Shown: in pieces, positions 53,154-62,092 of the stretch
Layout: each line of letters starts with the position of its first letter
Position numbering within the stretch: the stretch's first letter is position 1
NCBI RefSeq assembly: GCF_004121055.1
Contig: NZ_PYAL01000009.1
Span: 310,001-374,000 of the forward strand
From: Achromobacter aloeverae
Lineage (GTDB): Bacteria > Pseudomonadota > Gammaproteobacteria > Burkholderiales > Burkholderiaceae_B
DNA length: 64,000 nt
Direction of reading: 5' to 3'
Notes under the pieces: model-generated
Database searches by the model: none
Seen by the model: only the letters and a program-made list of their open reading frames with translations
What the model was told of the DNA's origin: nothing
Position numbers and translations under genes: made by a program

Positions 53154-55706
53154 ATGCCAGAATCCTCCGCCGCTGCCCGCCTCACCGCCGCGCCGCCCGC
53201 CGCCGCCCGCGGCCTGCTGCATACATGGCGCCTGGGCGTGCGCGCCTTGCTGCGCGACACCCGCGCCGGCGAATTGCGCCTGCTCGTCATCGCGTTGATC
53301 GTCGCGGTGGCGGCCGTCACCAGCGTGGGTTTCCTGGCGGATCGGGTCGGGCGCGCGCTGGAGCGCGACGCCGCGCAGATGCTGGGCGCCGATGTGGTCC
53401 TCGACGCCGATGCGCCGCTGCCGCCCGCCTTCGAGCAGCGCGCGTTGCAGGAAGGCCTGCGGCTGGTGCACACCTGGCAGTTCCCCTCCATGGCGGGCGC
53501 GGGCGATAACGCGCAACTGGTGTCCCTGAAGGCCGTCGAGCCGGGCTATCCCTTGCGGGGCAGCCTGCGCACGGCCGACGCGCCGTTCGGCGCCGATGCG
53601 CCGACGCGCGACGTGCCGGATCGCGGCACGGTATGGGTGGACCCGCAACTGCTGGGCATGCTCAATGTCGCGGTGGGCGATATGTTGACGCTGGGCGACG
53701 CCCGGTTTCGCATCGCCCGCGTGGTGACCTACGAACCCGATCGCAGCCTGCAATTCGTCAACGTCTCGCCGCGCGTCATGATGCGCGCCGATGACCTGCC
53801 GGCCACGCACCTGATCGCGCCCGGCAGCCGGATCGGCTATGCGCTGCTGGCGGCGGGCGATCCCCCCGCCGTGGCGGCCTATTCGGCCTGGCTGGGTGAA
53901 AACCTGCAGCGGGGCCAGCGTATCGCCACCGTCGAGTCCGGCCGGCCCGATGTGCGCCGCGTGCTCGATCGCGCCCAGCGTTTCCTGTCGCTGGTGGCGC
54001 TGCTGGCGGTGCTGATTTCCGCAGTGGCGGTGGCCATGGCGGCCAACCGCTTCATGCAGCGCCATCGCGATGGCGTGGCCGTGATGCGTTGCCTGGGCGC
54101 GCCGCAGTCGGACATTACGCGCATGCTGGCCGTCGAGTTCATCCTGGTCGGCATCCTGGCCTCGCTGGCCGGCGGCGTGGCGGGTTATGCCGTGCACGAG
54201 GGGCTGGTGCGCGTGCTGGCCAGCCTGATCGACACGGCCTTGCCCGCGCCGTCCGCGCTGCCCGCCGCGCAAGGACTGGCCACCGGCCTGTGGCTGCTGC
54301 TGGGGTTCGCGCTGCCCGCGCTGGAGCGGCTGCGACACGTCCCGCCGGCGCGCGTGCTGCGGCGGGACGATACGGGCCTGCGGGCCGGCAGTACGCTGGG
54401 CTATGTCGTGGGCGCGGCCGGCTTCGCCTTGCTGATCTGGTGGTTCGCCGGCAATGCCCGGCTGGGCGCCGTCGTCGCTGGCGGCTTCCTGGCGGCCTTC
54501 GCCGCCTTCGCCGCGCTGGCGGGGCTGTGCGTGGCCCTGCTGGCGCGCCTGCGCCATGCCGCCGCCGGGCTGCCCGCGCTGCGTTTCGCGCTGGCGGGCG
54601 TGGTGCGGCGACGGGCCGCCACGATCACCCAGGTCTGCGCGCTGGCCATCGGCCTGATGGCCTTGCTGCTGCTGGCCATGACGCGCACCGACCTGATCGC
54701 CGGCTGGCAGCGCACCTTGCCGGCCGACGCGCCCAACCGGTTCCTGATCAACATCCAGCCGGACCAGCGCGCGGCGGTGGCCACGCGGCTGGCGCAGGGC
54801 GGCATCGGGCAGGCCGATCTCCATCCCATGGTCCGCGGCCGCATGGTGGCCATCAACGGCCGCGCCGTCTCCGCGGCGGACTACGAGGACGATCGCGCCA
54901 AGCGCCTGGTGGACCGGGAGTTCAATCTCTCGTATGGCAAGCAGATGCCGACCTACAACCGCCTGGCCGAAGGGCGCTGGATGGCGCCGGTCTCCCGCGA
55001 GGTTTCCATGGAGTCGGGCATCGCCAGGACCCTGGGCGTGAAGATGGGCGACAAGCTGACGTTCGATATCGCCGGCCAGACCGTGGATGTCGATGTCACC
55101 AGCCTGCGGGCGGTCGATTGGGACACGATGCGCGTGAACTTCTTCGCCATGCTGTCGCCGTCGGTGCTCGCCGATGCGCCGCAGAGCTGGATCACGTCCT
55201 TTCACCTGCCCGACGACAAGCCGCGGCTGCTGCCGGACCTGGTGCGCGATTTTCCCAACCTGACCGTTTTCGATGTCGGCGCCATCCTGAAGCAGCTGCA
55301 AGCCGTGCTGGACCAGGTGGTGCAGGCGGTGCAGCTGCTGTTCGTCTTCACCCTGGCGGCGGGCGTGCTGGTCCTGGCGGCGGCGCTGACCGCCACGCGC
55401 GACGAGCGCGTGCGCGAAGCCGCGGTATTGCGGGCGCTGGGCGCCACCCGGCGTCAGCTTGCGCGCGCGCAGCGCCTGGAACTGCTGGCGGTGGGCGGGC
55501 TGGCCGGACTGCTGGGCGCGGCCGGCGCCGCCGCCGTGGCCTGGGCGCTGTCGCGCTATGTTTTCGATTTCCACATCACACTCAGCCTGTGGCCCTGGCT
55601 GGCGGGTCTCGCGGCCGGCATGCTGGGCGCCTGGGGCGGCGGCGCCCTGGCCCTGCGTGGCGTCCTGCGCACGCCGCCGCTGGTTATTTTGCGAGAAGCC
55701 TTATGA
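53154..55706 (+). CDS. FtsX-like ABC transporter permease (YbbP type)
   Basis: 850-residue inner-membrane permease of the MacB/FtsX superfamily. Layout: helix 1 near 40-60, a large periplasmic domain, three-helix FtsX block (FLSLVALLAVLISAVAVAMAANRF, then RDGVAVMRCLGAPQSDITRML), further helices, a second periplasmic domain, and a final FtsX block (FVFTLAAGVLVLAAALTATRDER, EAAVLRALGATRRQL). This ten-helix layout fits YbbP, whose ATPase YbbA is usually the adjacent gene. No ATPase gene is present here. ATG 53154 gives MPESSAAARL. Its stop overlaps the globin start (ATGA). The role in lipid or lipoprotein handling at the envelope is inferred. Confidence 0.88.
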   Translation: MPESSAAARLTAAPPAAARGLLHTWRLGVRALLRDTRAGELRLLVIALIVAVAAVTSVGFLADRVGRALERDAAQMLGADVVLDADAPLPPAFEQRALQEGLRLVHTWQFPSMAGAGDNAQLVSLKAVEPGYPLRGSLRTADAPFGADAPTRDVPDRGTVWVDPQLLGMLNVAVGDMLTLGDARFRIARVVTYEPDRSLQFVNVSPRVMMRADDLPATHLIAPGSRIGYALLAAGDPPAVAAYSAWLGENLQRGQRIATVESGRPDVRRVLDRAQRFLSLVALLAVLISAVAVAMAANRFMQRHRDGVAVMRCLGAPQSDITRMLAVEFILVGILASLAGGVAGYAVHEGLVRVLASLIDTALPAPSALPAAQGLATGLWLLLGFALPALERLRHVPPARVLRRDDTGLRAGSTLGYVVGAAGFALLIWWFAGNARLGAVVAGGFLAAFAAFAALAGLCVALLARLRHAAAGLPALRFALAGVVRRRAATITQVCALAIGLMALLLLAMTRTDLIAGWQRTLPADAPNRFLINIQPDQRAAVATRLAQGGIGQADLHPMVRGRMVAINGRAVSAADYEDDRAKRLVDREFNLSYGKQMPTYNRLAEGRWMAPVSREVSMESGIARTLGVKMGDKLTFDIAGQTVDVDVTSLRAVDWDTMRVNFFAMLSPSVLADAPQSWITSFHLPDDKPRLLPDLVRDFPNLTVFDVGAILKQLQAVLDQVVQAVQLLFVFTLAAGVLVLAAALTATRDERVREAAVLRALGATRRQLARAQRLELLAVGGLAGLLGAAGAAAVAWALSRYVFDFHITLSLWPWLAGLAAGMLGAWGGGALALRGVLRTPPLVILREAL

Positions 55707-56131
55707 CAACGACGACGCGGGTCGAACCGATATTCGAGCCGATCGACCACACGCGCAGCATCTTCGACCAACTCGGCGGCGAGCCTGGCGTGCGCGCCCT
55801 GGTCGACCGTTTCTATGACCTGATGGACGTGGACGCCGACCTTGCCGACCTGCGCGCCGCGCACGGCCCCAGCCTGGACAGCGCGCGCGACAAGCTGTTC
55901 TGGTTCCTGTGCGGCTATTTCGGCGGCCCCGACCATTACGTCGAGCGTTTCGGCCATCCGCGGCTGCGCGCCCGCCATCTGCCGTTTTCCATCGGCACGC
56001 GGGAGCGCGACCAATGGGTGGTCTGCATGGGCCGGGCGATGGCCGACCAGGGCCTGGACCAGGCATTGATGGATCGTTTGCTGCATTCCTTCTACGGCAC
56101 CGCGGACTGGATGCGCAATCGTGAGGGTTGA
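55703..56131 (+). CDS. Group II truncated hemoglobin
   Basis: Small heme protein with the 2-over-2 globin fold. 142 residues: FDQLGGEPGVRALVDRFYDLMD (helices A-B, with the B10 Tyr in RFYDLM), LFWFLCGYFGGPDHYVERFGHP, proximal His in RARHLPFSIG, and the conserved Trp of group II in RDQWVVCMGRAM. Group II forms are linked to oxygen or NO chemistry and peroxide handling. It is coupled to the ABC permease upstream and overlaps the Kdo kinase gene by 11 bases. Confidence 0.93.
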   Translation: MTTTTRVEPIFEPIDHTRSIFDQLGGEPGVRALVDRFYDLMDVDADLADLRAAHGPSLDSARDKLFWFLCGYFGGPDHYVERFGHPRLRARHLPFSIGTRERDQWVVCMGRAMADQGLDQALMDRLLHSFYGTADWMRNREG

Positions 56132-56837
56132 GACCGCCAGGCTGGCGTGGGAAACGACGCCCGCGGGCGTGATGCTGTACGATGCCGCGCGCATCAGCCG
56201 GCCCGGTCCGGACCTTTTCGATCCCGCGGCCTATGGCGACCGTGCCGAAGCCGTCGCGGCGGGAGGGCGCCAGGCCGCGTGGTTCGTGCACGGCGAGTTC
56301 GGCGAGGGCGTGTTGCGCCATTACCGGCGCGGCGGGCTGGTCGCGCGGATCAGCGACCGCGGCTATTTCTGGCTGGGCGGCGACCGCACCCGCAGCTTCA
56401 TGGAGTTCCGTCTGCTGGAGTCGCTGTCGGCGCAGGGGCTGCCGGTGCCCGCGCCCGTGGCCGCCGCCTACTGGCGTCGCGGGCTGAACTACGAGGCCGC
56501 CATCATCGTGGAGCGCCTGCCCGACGTGCGGCCGCTGGCGCTGCTGCTGGACCGCGAGGTCTGGGACGCCGCGGCCGGCGCCGTGGCGCGCCTGCACCAG
56601 GCCGGCGTCTGGCATGCGGACCTGAACGCCTACAACATCCTCATCGACGGCGAGGGCAAGGCCTGGATCATCGATTTCGATCGGGGGCGGCAGCGCGGCG
56701 CCTCGACCGGCGCGCGCCTTGGCAACCTGCGCCGCCTGCGCCGGTCGCTCGAAAAAGTGGGCGGGGCGCAGGGCCTGGCCTTCTACGACCGGCTCGCGGC
56801 CTCCTACCGGCGGCACATGGCCAGCCAACCCGACTGA
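56121..56837 (+). CDS. kdkA: 3-deoxy-D-manno-octulosonic acid kinase
   Basis: Cytosolic kinase that phosphorylates the Kdo residue of lipopolysaccharide core at position 4. 238 residues from GTG 56121. WFVHGEFGEGVLRHYRRGGLVARISD at the nucleotide side, then the catalytic loop WHADLNAYNILID (HxDLNxxN near 168-176) and IDFDRGRQR for the metal-binding Asp, matching KdkA rather than the Ser/Thr kinases. The start overlaps the globin end, so the permease-globin-kdkA set is one transcript. Confidence 0.92.
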   Translation: MRVETARLAWETTPAGVMLYDAARISRPGPDLFDPAAYGDRAEAVAAGGRQAAWFVHGEFGEGVLRHYRRGGLVARISDRGYFWLGGDRTRSFMEFRLLESLSAQGLPVPAPVAAAYWRRGLNYEAAIIVERLPDVRPLALLLDREVWDAAAGAVARLHQAGVWHADLNAYNILIDGEGKAWIIDFDRGRQRGASTGARLGNLRRLRRSLEKVGGAQGLAFYDRLAASYRRHMASQPD

Positions 56838-56933
56838 CGCGGCTCGTAAAAACCAATTATCATTTTGCCTTTGGCGCGCCAGGGGAAATCGGGCTGCGGC
56901 AGGTCTACAAACTTTCTAGGCAAGGGGCCCTGG

Positions 56934-58037
56934 ATGAGAATCAACGCGGGTATCCGCTACGCAATGGGGGCGGTACTGGCGACCGCGGTCATGGTGACGG
57001 CCCATGCCCAGAACAAGGTCGTCAACGTCTACAACTGGGCCGAGTACACCGCGCCCGACACCATACCCGGCTTCGAGAAGGCGACCGGCATCAAGGTCCG
57101 CTACGACGTCTACGATAACAACGACACCCTGCAGGCCAAGCTGCTGACCGGCAAGTCCGGCTACGACGTGGTCGTGCCGTCGACCCACTATGCCGCGCGC
57201 CAGTTGCAGGGCGGGCTCTTCCAGAAGCTGGACAAGTCCAGGATTCCCAATTGGCAGTACCTGGACCCCGACCTGATGGCGCTGGTCGCCACGGTCGATC
57301 CCGGCAACCAGTACCTGGTGCCCTGGGGCTACGGCACCAACGGGCTGGGCTACAACGTGACCAAGGTCCAGCAGATCCTGGGCAAGGACGCGCCGCTGGG
57401 CAGCTGGGACATGCTGTTCAAGCCTGAGAACGCCGCCAAGCTGAAGGACTGCGGCATCTCCATGCTGGACGAGGCGGCGCAGGTATTCCCGGCGGTCCTG
57501 CATTACCTGGGCAAGGATCCCAACAGCAGCAATCCGGACGACTACAAGGACGCGCTGGAACTCTTGAAGAAAATTCGTCCCTACATCCGTCAGTTCAGTT
57601 CGTCGGGCTATATCGATGAGCTGGCCGTGGGGGACCTGTGCATGGTCTATGGTTTCTCGGGCGACGTGATGATCGCGCGCAAGCGCGCCAAGGACGCCAA
57701 GCAACCGTATGACGTCAACTACTACATTCCGCAGGGCGGCGCGCCTGCCTGGTTCGACGTGATGGCCATCCCGAAGGATGCCCAGCACGTGGACGAGGCG
57801 CTGGCCTTCATCAACTACATCGAGACCCCGCAGGTGCACGCGGCCATCACCAACACCATGTTCTACCCCAACGCGAACAAAGAGGCGCGCAAGTACGTGG
57901 TGAAGGACGTCGCGGACAACCCCATGATCTATCCGCCGCCGGAAGTCGCCAAGACGCTTTATGTGATCAAGCCGCAGCCGGTGAACATCCTGCGCCTGCA
58001 GACCCGCATGTGGGCTGAACTGAAGTCCGGAAGATAA
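56934..58037 (+). CDS. potF: Polyamine ABC transporter substrate-binding protein (PotF type)
   Basis: Periplasmic receptor for putrescine or related polyamines. ATG 56934 gives 367 residues with signal peptide MRINAGIRYAMGAVLATAVM, cut after AHA. PotF/PotD marks: VVNVYNWAEYTAPDTIPGFEKATGIKVRYD, YDVVVPSTHYAARQLQGG, WGYGTNGLGYN, LDEAAQVFPAVLHYLGKDPNS. Acidic and aromatic residues of the ligand pocket (Trp in YNW, Glu/Asp in SMLDEA) are kept. First gene of potF-potG-potH-potI. Confidence 0.94.
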   Translation: MRINAGIRYAMGAVLATAVMVTAHAQNKVVNVYNWAEYTAPDTIPGFEKATGIKVRYDVYDNNDTLQAKLLTGKSGYDVVVPSTHYAARQLQGGLFQKLDKSRIPNWQYLDPDLMALVATVDPGNQYLVPWGYGTNGLGYNVTKVQQILGKDAPLGSWDMLFKPENAAKLKDCGISMLDEAAQVFPAVLHYLGKDPNSSNPDDYKDALELLKKIRPYIRQFSSSGYIDELAVGDLCMVYGFSGDVMIARKRAKDAKQPYDVNYYIPQGGAPAWFDVMAIPKDAQHVDEALAFINYIETPQVHAAITNTMFYPNANKEARKYVVKDVADNPMIYPPPEVAKTLYVIKPQPVNILRLQTRMWAELKSGR

Positions 58038-58042
58038 GCAAA

Positions 58043-59170
58043 ATGAGTGACAGCCGTTATCCGGCGCAGCTTCCGGCGGATCCGGACGAGTTCGTCCGGG
58101 TTTCCGACCTGGTGAAGATCTTCGGCGACACGGTCGCCGTCCGTTCGGTCAACCTGAACGTCAAGCGCAACGAAATCTTCGCGCTCCTCGGCAGCTCCGG
58201 CTGCGGCAAGTCGACCCTGCTGCGCATGCTGGCGGGCTTCGAGGAAGCGACGTCCGGGCAGATCCTGCTGGATGGCGAGGACATCACGGCCGTGCCTCCC
58301 TACCGGCGCCCGGTCAACATGATGTTCCAGTCCTACGCCTTGTTCCCGCACATGTCGGTCGAGGCCAATGTCGCTTTCGGCCTGAAGCAGGAAGGCGTGG
58401 ATCGCGCCGAAATCCACGACCGGGTATTCGAGGCGCTGAACCTGGTGCAGATGGCGGGCTATGCGCGGCGCAAGCCGCACCAGTTGTCGGGCGGCCAGCA
58501 GCAGCGCGTGGCGCTGGCGCGCAGCCTGGTCAAGCGTCCCAAGCTGCTGCTGCTTGACGAGCCGATGTCGGCGCTGGACAAGCAGATCCGCCAGAAGACC
58601 CAGATCGAGCTGGTGCGCATCCTGGAGCAGGTCGGCGTGACCTGCATCATGGTGACGCACGACCAGGAAGAGGCCATGACCATGGCGCACCGCCTGGCGG
58701 TGATGACCGAAGGCCAGATCATCCAGTGCGGCACGCCGCAGGATGTCTACGAGTTTCCGAACTCGCGCTTCGTCGCCGGCTTCATCGGCAGCACCAATCT
58801 GTTCACGGGCACCATCGTGGTCGACGAGCCCGACCACATCGCCATCGAAAGCGAGGCGCTGTCGCGCCCGCTTTATGTCAACCATGGCGTGAGCGAGCCG
58901 CTGGGCATGCAAGTGCACGTGTCCATACGGCCGGAACGCATCGTCGTGTCGCGCGAGCGTCCGCAGACCGAGCACAACTGGGCGCACGGCATGGTCACGC
59001 ACATGGCGTGGATGGGCAGCTACGCGCTGTACCAGATCCGCCTGGACTCCGGCGCGCAGATCGAGGCCAGCGTGCCGCGCCGCGTGCTGGCGCAAAGCGA
59101 CGCGCCCGCGGTGGGCGAGGAGGTCCACGCCAGCTGGGGCGCCGACAGCGCGACGGTGCTGCCCTCATGA
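58043..59170 (+). CDS. potG: Polyamine ABC transporter ATP-binding protein (PotG type)
   Basis: ATPase of the polyamine importer. 375 residues: Walker A GSSGCGKST near 53-61, Q-loop, signature LSGGQQQRVALARSLVKRP, Walker B LLLLDEPMSALDKQIR, switch His in MVTHDQEEAM, and a C-terminal TOBE domain (MQVHVSIRPERIVVSRERP). The gene starts five bases after potF; its stop overlaps potH (ATGA). Confidence 0.96.
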   Translation: MSDSRYPAQLPADPDEFVRVSDLVKIFGDTVAVRSVNLNVKRNEIFALLGSSGCGKSTLLRMLAGFEEATSGQILLDGEDITAVPPYRRPVNMMFQSYALFPHMSVEANVAFGLKQEGVDRAEIHDRVFEALNLVQMAGYARRKPHQLSGGQQQRVALARSLVKRPKLLLLDEPMSALDKQIRQKTQIELVRILEQVGVTCIMVTHDQEEAMTMAHRLAVMTEGQIIQCGTPQDVYEFPNSRFVAGFIGSTNLFTGTIVVDEPDHIAIESEALSRPLYVNHGVSEPLGMQVHVSIRPERIVVSRERPQTEHNWAHGMVTHMAWMGSYALYQIRLDSGAQIEASVPRRVLAQSDAPAVGEEVHASWGADSATVLPS

Positions 59171-60075
59171 TGCGCCGCCTCCTGCCGTCGGGGCGCGCGC
59201 TGGCGGTGGTCCCGCCGTTTCTATGGCTGCTGTTGTTCCTGCTGCTGCCGTTCCTGCTGGTCCTGAAGATCAGCTTCGCCGATCTCCAGTTCGGCATCCC
59301 GCCCTATACGTCCCTGCTGGAATACAAGGAACAGGCGCTGCAGTTCAGCCTGCACCTGCGCGGCTACGCGCTGTTGTTCACCGACAGCCTGTATTTCGCC
59401 ACGTACCTGAATTCGGTGAAGATCGCCGCCATCAGTACGCTGGCCTGCGTGCTGATCGGCTATCCGATGGCGTACTACATCGCCCGGTCGGCGCCCGCCA
59501 CCCGCAATATCCTGCTGCTGGGCGTGATCCTGCCGTTCTGGACCTCGCTGCTGCTGCGCGTCTATGCCTGGGTGGGCATCCTGCGCAACGACGGCTTGCT
59601 CAACAAGTTCCTGATGGCCCTGGGCATCATTTCCCAGCCCATGGAGATCTATCGCACGGACCTGGCGGTCTATATCGGCATGGTCTATTCCTATCTGCCG
59701 TTCTTCATCCTGCCCCTGTACGCCAACCTGGTGAAGATGGACCTGCGCCTGCTGGAGGCCGCCTATGACCTGGGCGCCAAGCCGTGGCAAGCCTTCTGGC
59801 AGATCACCGTGCCGTTGTCGCGGCCGGGCGTGATCGCCGGCGCCATGCTGGTCTTCATTCCGGCGGTCGGCGAATACGTGATTCCGGAAATGCTGGGCGG
59901 GGCCAATACGCTGATGATGGGCCGCGTGATGTGGAGCGAGTTCTTCAACAATGCCGATTGGCCCATGGCGGCCTCCGTCACCTGCGTCATGGTGCTGCTG
60001 CTGCTGGTGCCGTTGGCGCTGTTCCAATACAACCAGGTCAAGCAGGCCGACGCGACGCGGGAGGGCAAGCGATGA
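59167..60075 (+). CDS. potH: Polyamine ABC transporter permease (PotH type)
   Basis: Inner-membrane subunit of the polyamine importer. 302 residues from the first of two adjacent ATGs (MMRRLLPSGRALAVVPPFLW). Six hydrophobic helices; the EAA loop that docks to the ATPase reads EAAYDLGAKPWQAFWQITVPLSRPG. Coupled to potG and potI by ATGA overlaps. Confidence 0.95.
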   Translation: MMRRLLPSGRALAVVPPFLWLLLFLLLPFLLVLKISFADLQFGIPPYTSLLEYKEQALQFSLHLRGYALLFTDSLYFATYLNSVKIAAISTLACVLIGYPMAYYIARSAPATRNILLLGVILPFWTSLLLRVYAWVGILRNDGLLNKFLMALGIISQPMEIYRTDLAVYIGMVYSYLPFFILPLYANLVKMDLRLLEAAYDLGAKPWQAFWQITVPLSRPGVIAGAMLVFIPAVGEYVIPEMLGGANTLMMGRVMWSEFFNNADWPMAASVTCVMVLLLLVPLALFQYNQVKQADATREGKR

Positions 60076-60878
60076 TGCTGCGTCCCAATCCGGTCTTGCG
60101 GGCCCTGGCCCTGGGCCTGGGCTTCCTGTTCCTGTATGTGCCCATCCTCAGCCTGGTGGTGTTTTCCTTCAACGATTCGCCGCTGGTGACCGCGTGGTCG
60201 GGCTTTTCCTTCAAGTGGTATGTCTCGCTGTTCCATGATGATGCGCTGCTGAGCGCGGCCTGGCTGTCTTTCCGGGTGGCGGCGCTGTCGGCCACGGCGG
60301 CCACCGTCATCGGCACCTGGGCCGGCTATGTGCTGGCCCGCATGGGCCGCTTCCGCGGCTTTTCGCTTTACCTTGGCATGCTCAGCGCGCCGCTGGTGAT
60401 CCCGGAAGTGGTGGTCGGCATTTCGTTGCTGCTGATGTTCGTCGAGGTGCGCAGCCTGGTGGGCTGGCCCGACAACGGCGTGTTCACCATCTGGGTCGGC
60501 CACACGACGTTCGCCATGGCCTTCGTGGCCGTGATCATCCAGTCCCGCGTGCGCGACCTGGACCGGTCGCTGGAAGAGGCGGCGCTGGATCTCGGCGCCA
60601 CGCCGTTGAAAGTGTTCTTCCTCATCACGCTGCCGCTGATCGCGCCGGCGCTGGCGTCGGCGTGGCTGCTGTCCTTCACGTTGTCCCTGGACGACGTGAT
60701 CCTGTCTTCCTTCCTGTCGGGCCCGGGCTACACCACGTTGCCGCTGGAAGTGTTTTCGCGGGTGCGTCTGGGCCTGAAGCCCGAGGTCAACGCGCTGGCC
60801 GCCTTGTTCATCCTGGCTGTCGGCATTTGCGTGATCGTCGCTAACCGCCTGCAACGCCGCAAGGAGTTTTCCGCATGA
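60072..60878 (+). CDS. potI: Polyamine ABC transporter permease (PotI type)
   Basis: Second inner-membrane subunit of the importer, 268 residues. It shows FSFNDSPLVTAWSGFSFKWY, typical of PotC/PotI, and the EAA loop EAALDLGATPLKVFFLITLPLIAPA, with SFTLSLDDVILSSFLSGPG following. Its stop overlaps the start of the ArsC-like gene, so that gene is in the same transcript. Confidence 0.95.
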   Translation: MMLRPNPVLRALALGLGFLFLYVPILSLVVFSFNDSPLVTAWSGFSFKWYVSLFHDDALLSAAWLSFRVAALSATAATVIGTWAGYVLARMGRFRGFSLYLGMLSAPLVIPEVVVGISLLLMFVEVRSLVGWPDNGVFTIWVGHTTFAMAFVAVIIQSRVRDLDRSLEEAALDLGATPLKVFFLITLPLIAPALASAWLLSFTLSLDDVILSSFLSGPGYTTLPLEVFSRVRLGLKPEVNALAALFILAVGICVIVANRLQRRKEFSA

Positions 60879-61231
60879 CCCAAGTCGTTCTCTATGGCCT
60901 CAAGCAGTGCAGCACGTGCGTCAAGGCGCGCACGTGGCTGGGCGAGCACGGCGTCAGCCACGAATTCATCGACTATCGCGACCATCCCGTGGCGCCGGCC
61001 CTCCTGAAGGACTGGGCCGCGCAACTGGGCGGCTGGGAAAAGCTGGTCAACCGGACCTCCATGACGTGGCGCGCCCTGCCGGAGGAGCGCCGCGGCGCGT
61101 CCACCGACGCGCAATGGCTGGCGCTGATCAAGGAATTTCCCGCCCTGGTGCGCCGTCCCGTCAGCGTCACGCAGGACGGCGCGGTGGCGGTGGGCTTTTC
61201 CGAAAAGCGCTACGGCGAGCGCTTCGTCTGA
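60875..61231 (+). CDS. ArsC/Spx-family reductase (YffB type)
   Basis: Small thioredoxin-fold protein, 118 residues: VVLYGLKQCSTCVKARTWLGEHGV with Cys12 and Cys15, then FIDYRDHPV, VNRTSMTWRALP and RRPVSVTQDGAVAVGFSE. The CxxC and the NR(T/R)ST-like block fit the YffB branch of the ArsC family, whose members bind glutathione; true arsenate reduction is not implied. It follows the polyamine operon by an ATGA overlap. Confidence 0.88.
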   Translation: MTQVVLYGLKQCSTCVKARTWLGEHGVSHEFIDYRDHPVAPALLKDWAAQLGGWEKLVNRTSMTWRALPEERRGASTDAQWLALIKEFPALVRRPVSVTQDGAVAVGFSEKRYGERFV

Positions 61232-61255
61232 GGCCGCGTCGGCTTGCCACGATCC

Positions 61256-62053
61256 ATGGCGCGCACTCCCGGCGAAAATGAGACGGACGCCGCAGGCTTG
61301 AAAGCCATGCAAGCCACGGACGCCGCCTACGCCTATCGTGCCGACTCGGTTGTCGGTCGCGCCTTGCCCGACGCCTTCTTCAACCGCGACGCGCGCCAGC
61401 TTGCCCGCGAATTGATAGGCATGGTGCTGCGACGGCGTTACGGCGATGTGTGGCTGGCGGCGCGCATCATCGAAACCGAAGCCTATTACCTGGTCGAGAA
61501 GGGCAGCCATGCCTCCCTGGGATATACGCACAAGCGCCGCGCCCTGTTCATGGATGGCGGCGTCATCTACATGTACTACGCGCGGGGCGGCGATTCATTG
61601 AATTTCAGCGCGGGCGGGCCTGGCAACGCGGTGCTCATCAAGTCGGCCCATCCCTGGGTGGACGATGTATCGGGCGAGGATGCGCTGGCGCGGATGCAGG
61701 CCCTGAACCCGGACGCCCGCGGCGCGGCGCGGGCGCCGCAGCGCCTGTGCGCGGGCCAGACCCTGCTGTGCCGCGCCCTGGACCTTAAGGTGCCGGAGTG
61801 GGATGGGCAGGGCTTCGATCCCGGCCGCCTGTTCGTCGACGACGTCGGCGCGCGGCCGGCCCGCCTGTTGCGCACGACGCGCCTGGGGATTCCGCCGGGA
61901 CGCGACGAACATCTGCCTTATCGCTATGTGGACCCCGCCTATGCGCCTTTCTGCACGCGCAACCCGCTGCGACGGGGGCAGGTGGAGGGCAGGGACTATA
62001 CCTGGGTGACGCGGGGCGGACGGCCTTGCAGGGGCCAGGCCTCTTCGACCTGA
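61256..62053 (+). CDS. DNA-3-methyladenine glycosylase (AAG/MPG type)
   Basis: Base-excision repair enzyme that removes alkylated purines. Core: ARQLARELIGMVLRRRYGDVWLAARIIETEAYYLVEKGSHASLGYTHKRRALFMDGGVIYMYYARGG in shortened view (catalytic Glu in IETEAY; MDGGVIYMYY is the intercalating-loop region), and APQRLCAGQTLLCRAL later. ATG 61256 gives 265 residues; an ATG at 61307 (MQATDAAYAYR) would still include the whole domain. The gene is 24 bases after the ArsC-like gene. Confidence 0.9.
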   Translation: MARTPGENETDAAGLKAMQATDAAYAYRADSVVGRALPDAFFNRDARQLARELIGMVLRRRYGDVWLAARIIETEAYYLVEKGSHASLGYTHKRRALFMDGGVIYMYYARGGDSLNFSAGGPGNAVLIKSAHPWVDDVSGEDALARMQALNPDARGAARAPQRLCAGQTLLCRALDLKVPEWDGQGFDPGRLFVDDVGARPARLLRTTRLGIPPGRDEHLPYRYVDPAYAPFCTRNPLRRGQVEGRDYTWVTRGGRPCRGQASST

Positions 62054-62092
62054 CCCCGTCCGGCCTATGTCTCGGCGCTTCGCGCTCTTTCC

